DNA of 6,061 nucleotides, taken from positions 1 through 6,061 of the forward strand of contig JASLXP010000253.1 in the NCBI GenBank assembly GCA_030740295.1. The letters are read 5' to 3'. The translations under genes were made by a program, and so were the position numbers. Below the pieces are notes generated by a model. That model was not told the origin of the DNA and ran no database searches. It saw nothing but the letters and a program-made list of their open reading frames with translations. The number at the start of each line of letters is the position of its first letter. Position 1 is the first letter of the stretch. This document shows positions 6,055 to 6,061 of this stretch, in pieces. Origin of the DNA: Planctomycetota bacterium (GTDB lineage Bacteria > Planctomycetota > PUPC01 > JACPCR01).

Positions 6055-6061
6055 CATCTAA

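Overview
The window looks like ordinary chromosomal DNA from a Gram-negative-type bacterium. My best guess is a member of the PVC group (Verrucomicrobia, Planctomycetes or Lentisphaerae). That rests on three things: an exported HtrA-like protease with a family-atypical C-terminal domain, the wording of its active-site region, and the near absence of good Shine-Dalgarno sites. It is an impression from memory, not a search result. There are no rRNA or tRNA genes, insertion sequences or CRISPR arrays.

Layout. Four genes lie on the minus strand and one on the plus strand. Reading leftward from 4420 these are a family-4 glycosyltransferase (4420-3341), an exported HtrA/Deg-type serine protease (3167-1407), a second HtrA-like protein that has lost its catalytic serine (1401-412), and a small four-helix membrane protein (409-50). 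The last three are packed with gaps of 5 and 2 bases and almost certainly form one transcription unit. The glycosyltransferase is separated from them by 173 bases holding a stem-loop at its stop codon and a degenerate 7-base repeat array that runs up to the protease start codon. Rightward, a MalK/UgpC-type sugar-importer ATPase (4719-5834) is read from a near-perfect sigma-70 promoter (4559-4586). Its leader of about 125 bases has a hairpin and a possible short leader peptide. A purine-rich ribosome-binding-like site at the very right end suggests another plus-strand gene starts just outside.

How the genes may work together. The most interesting part is the compact trio: an intact protease (His72/Asp103/Ser186) with one PDZ domain, a Lys-rich linker and an extra C-terminal domain that reminds me of the LolA/RseB fold; a paralogous pseudoprotease (His64 kept, Asp to Glu93, Ser to Gly178) with its own PDZ domain; and a membrane protein built from two copies of a LiaI/LiaF-like (DUF5668-like) helix pair. 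I infer an envelope protein-quality or stress-sensing module in which the inactive paralogue may act as adaptor, regulator or substrate binder. The glycosyltransferase and ABC ATPase are standard families with no demonstrable link to the trio.
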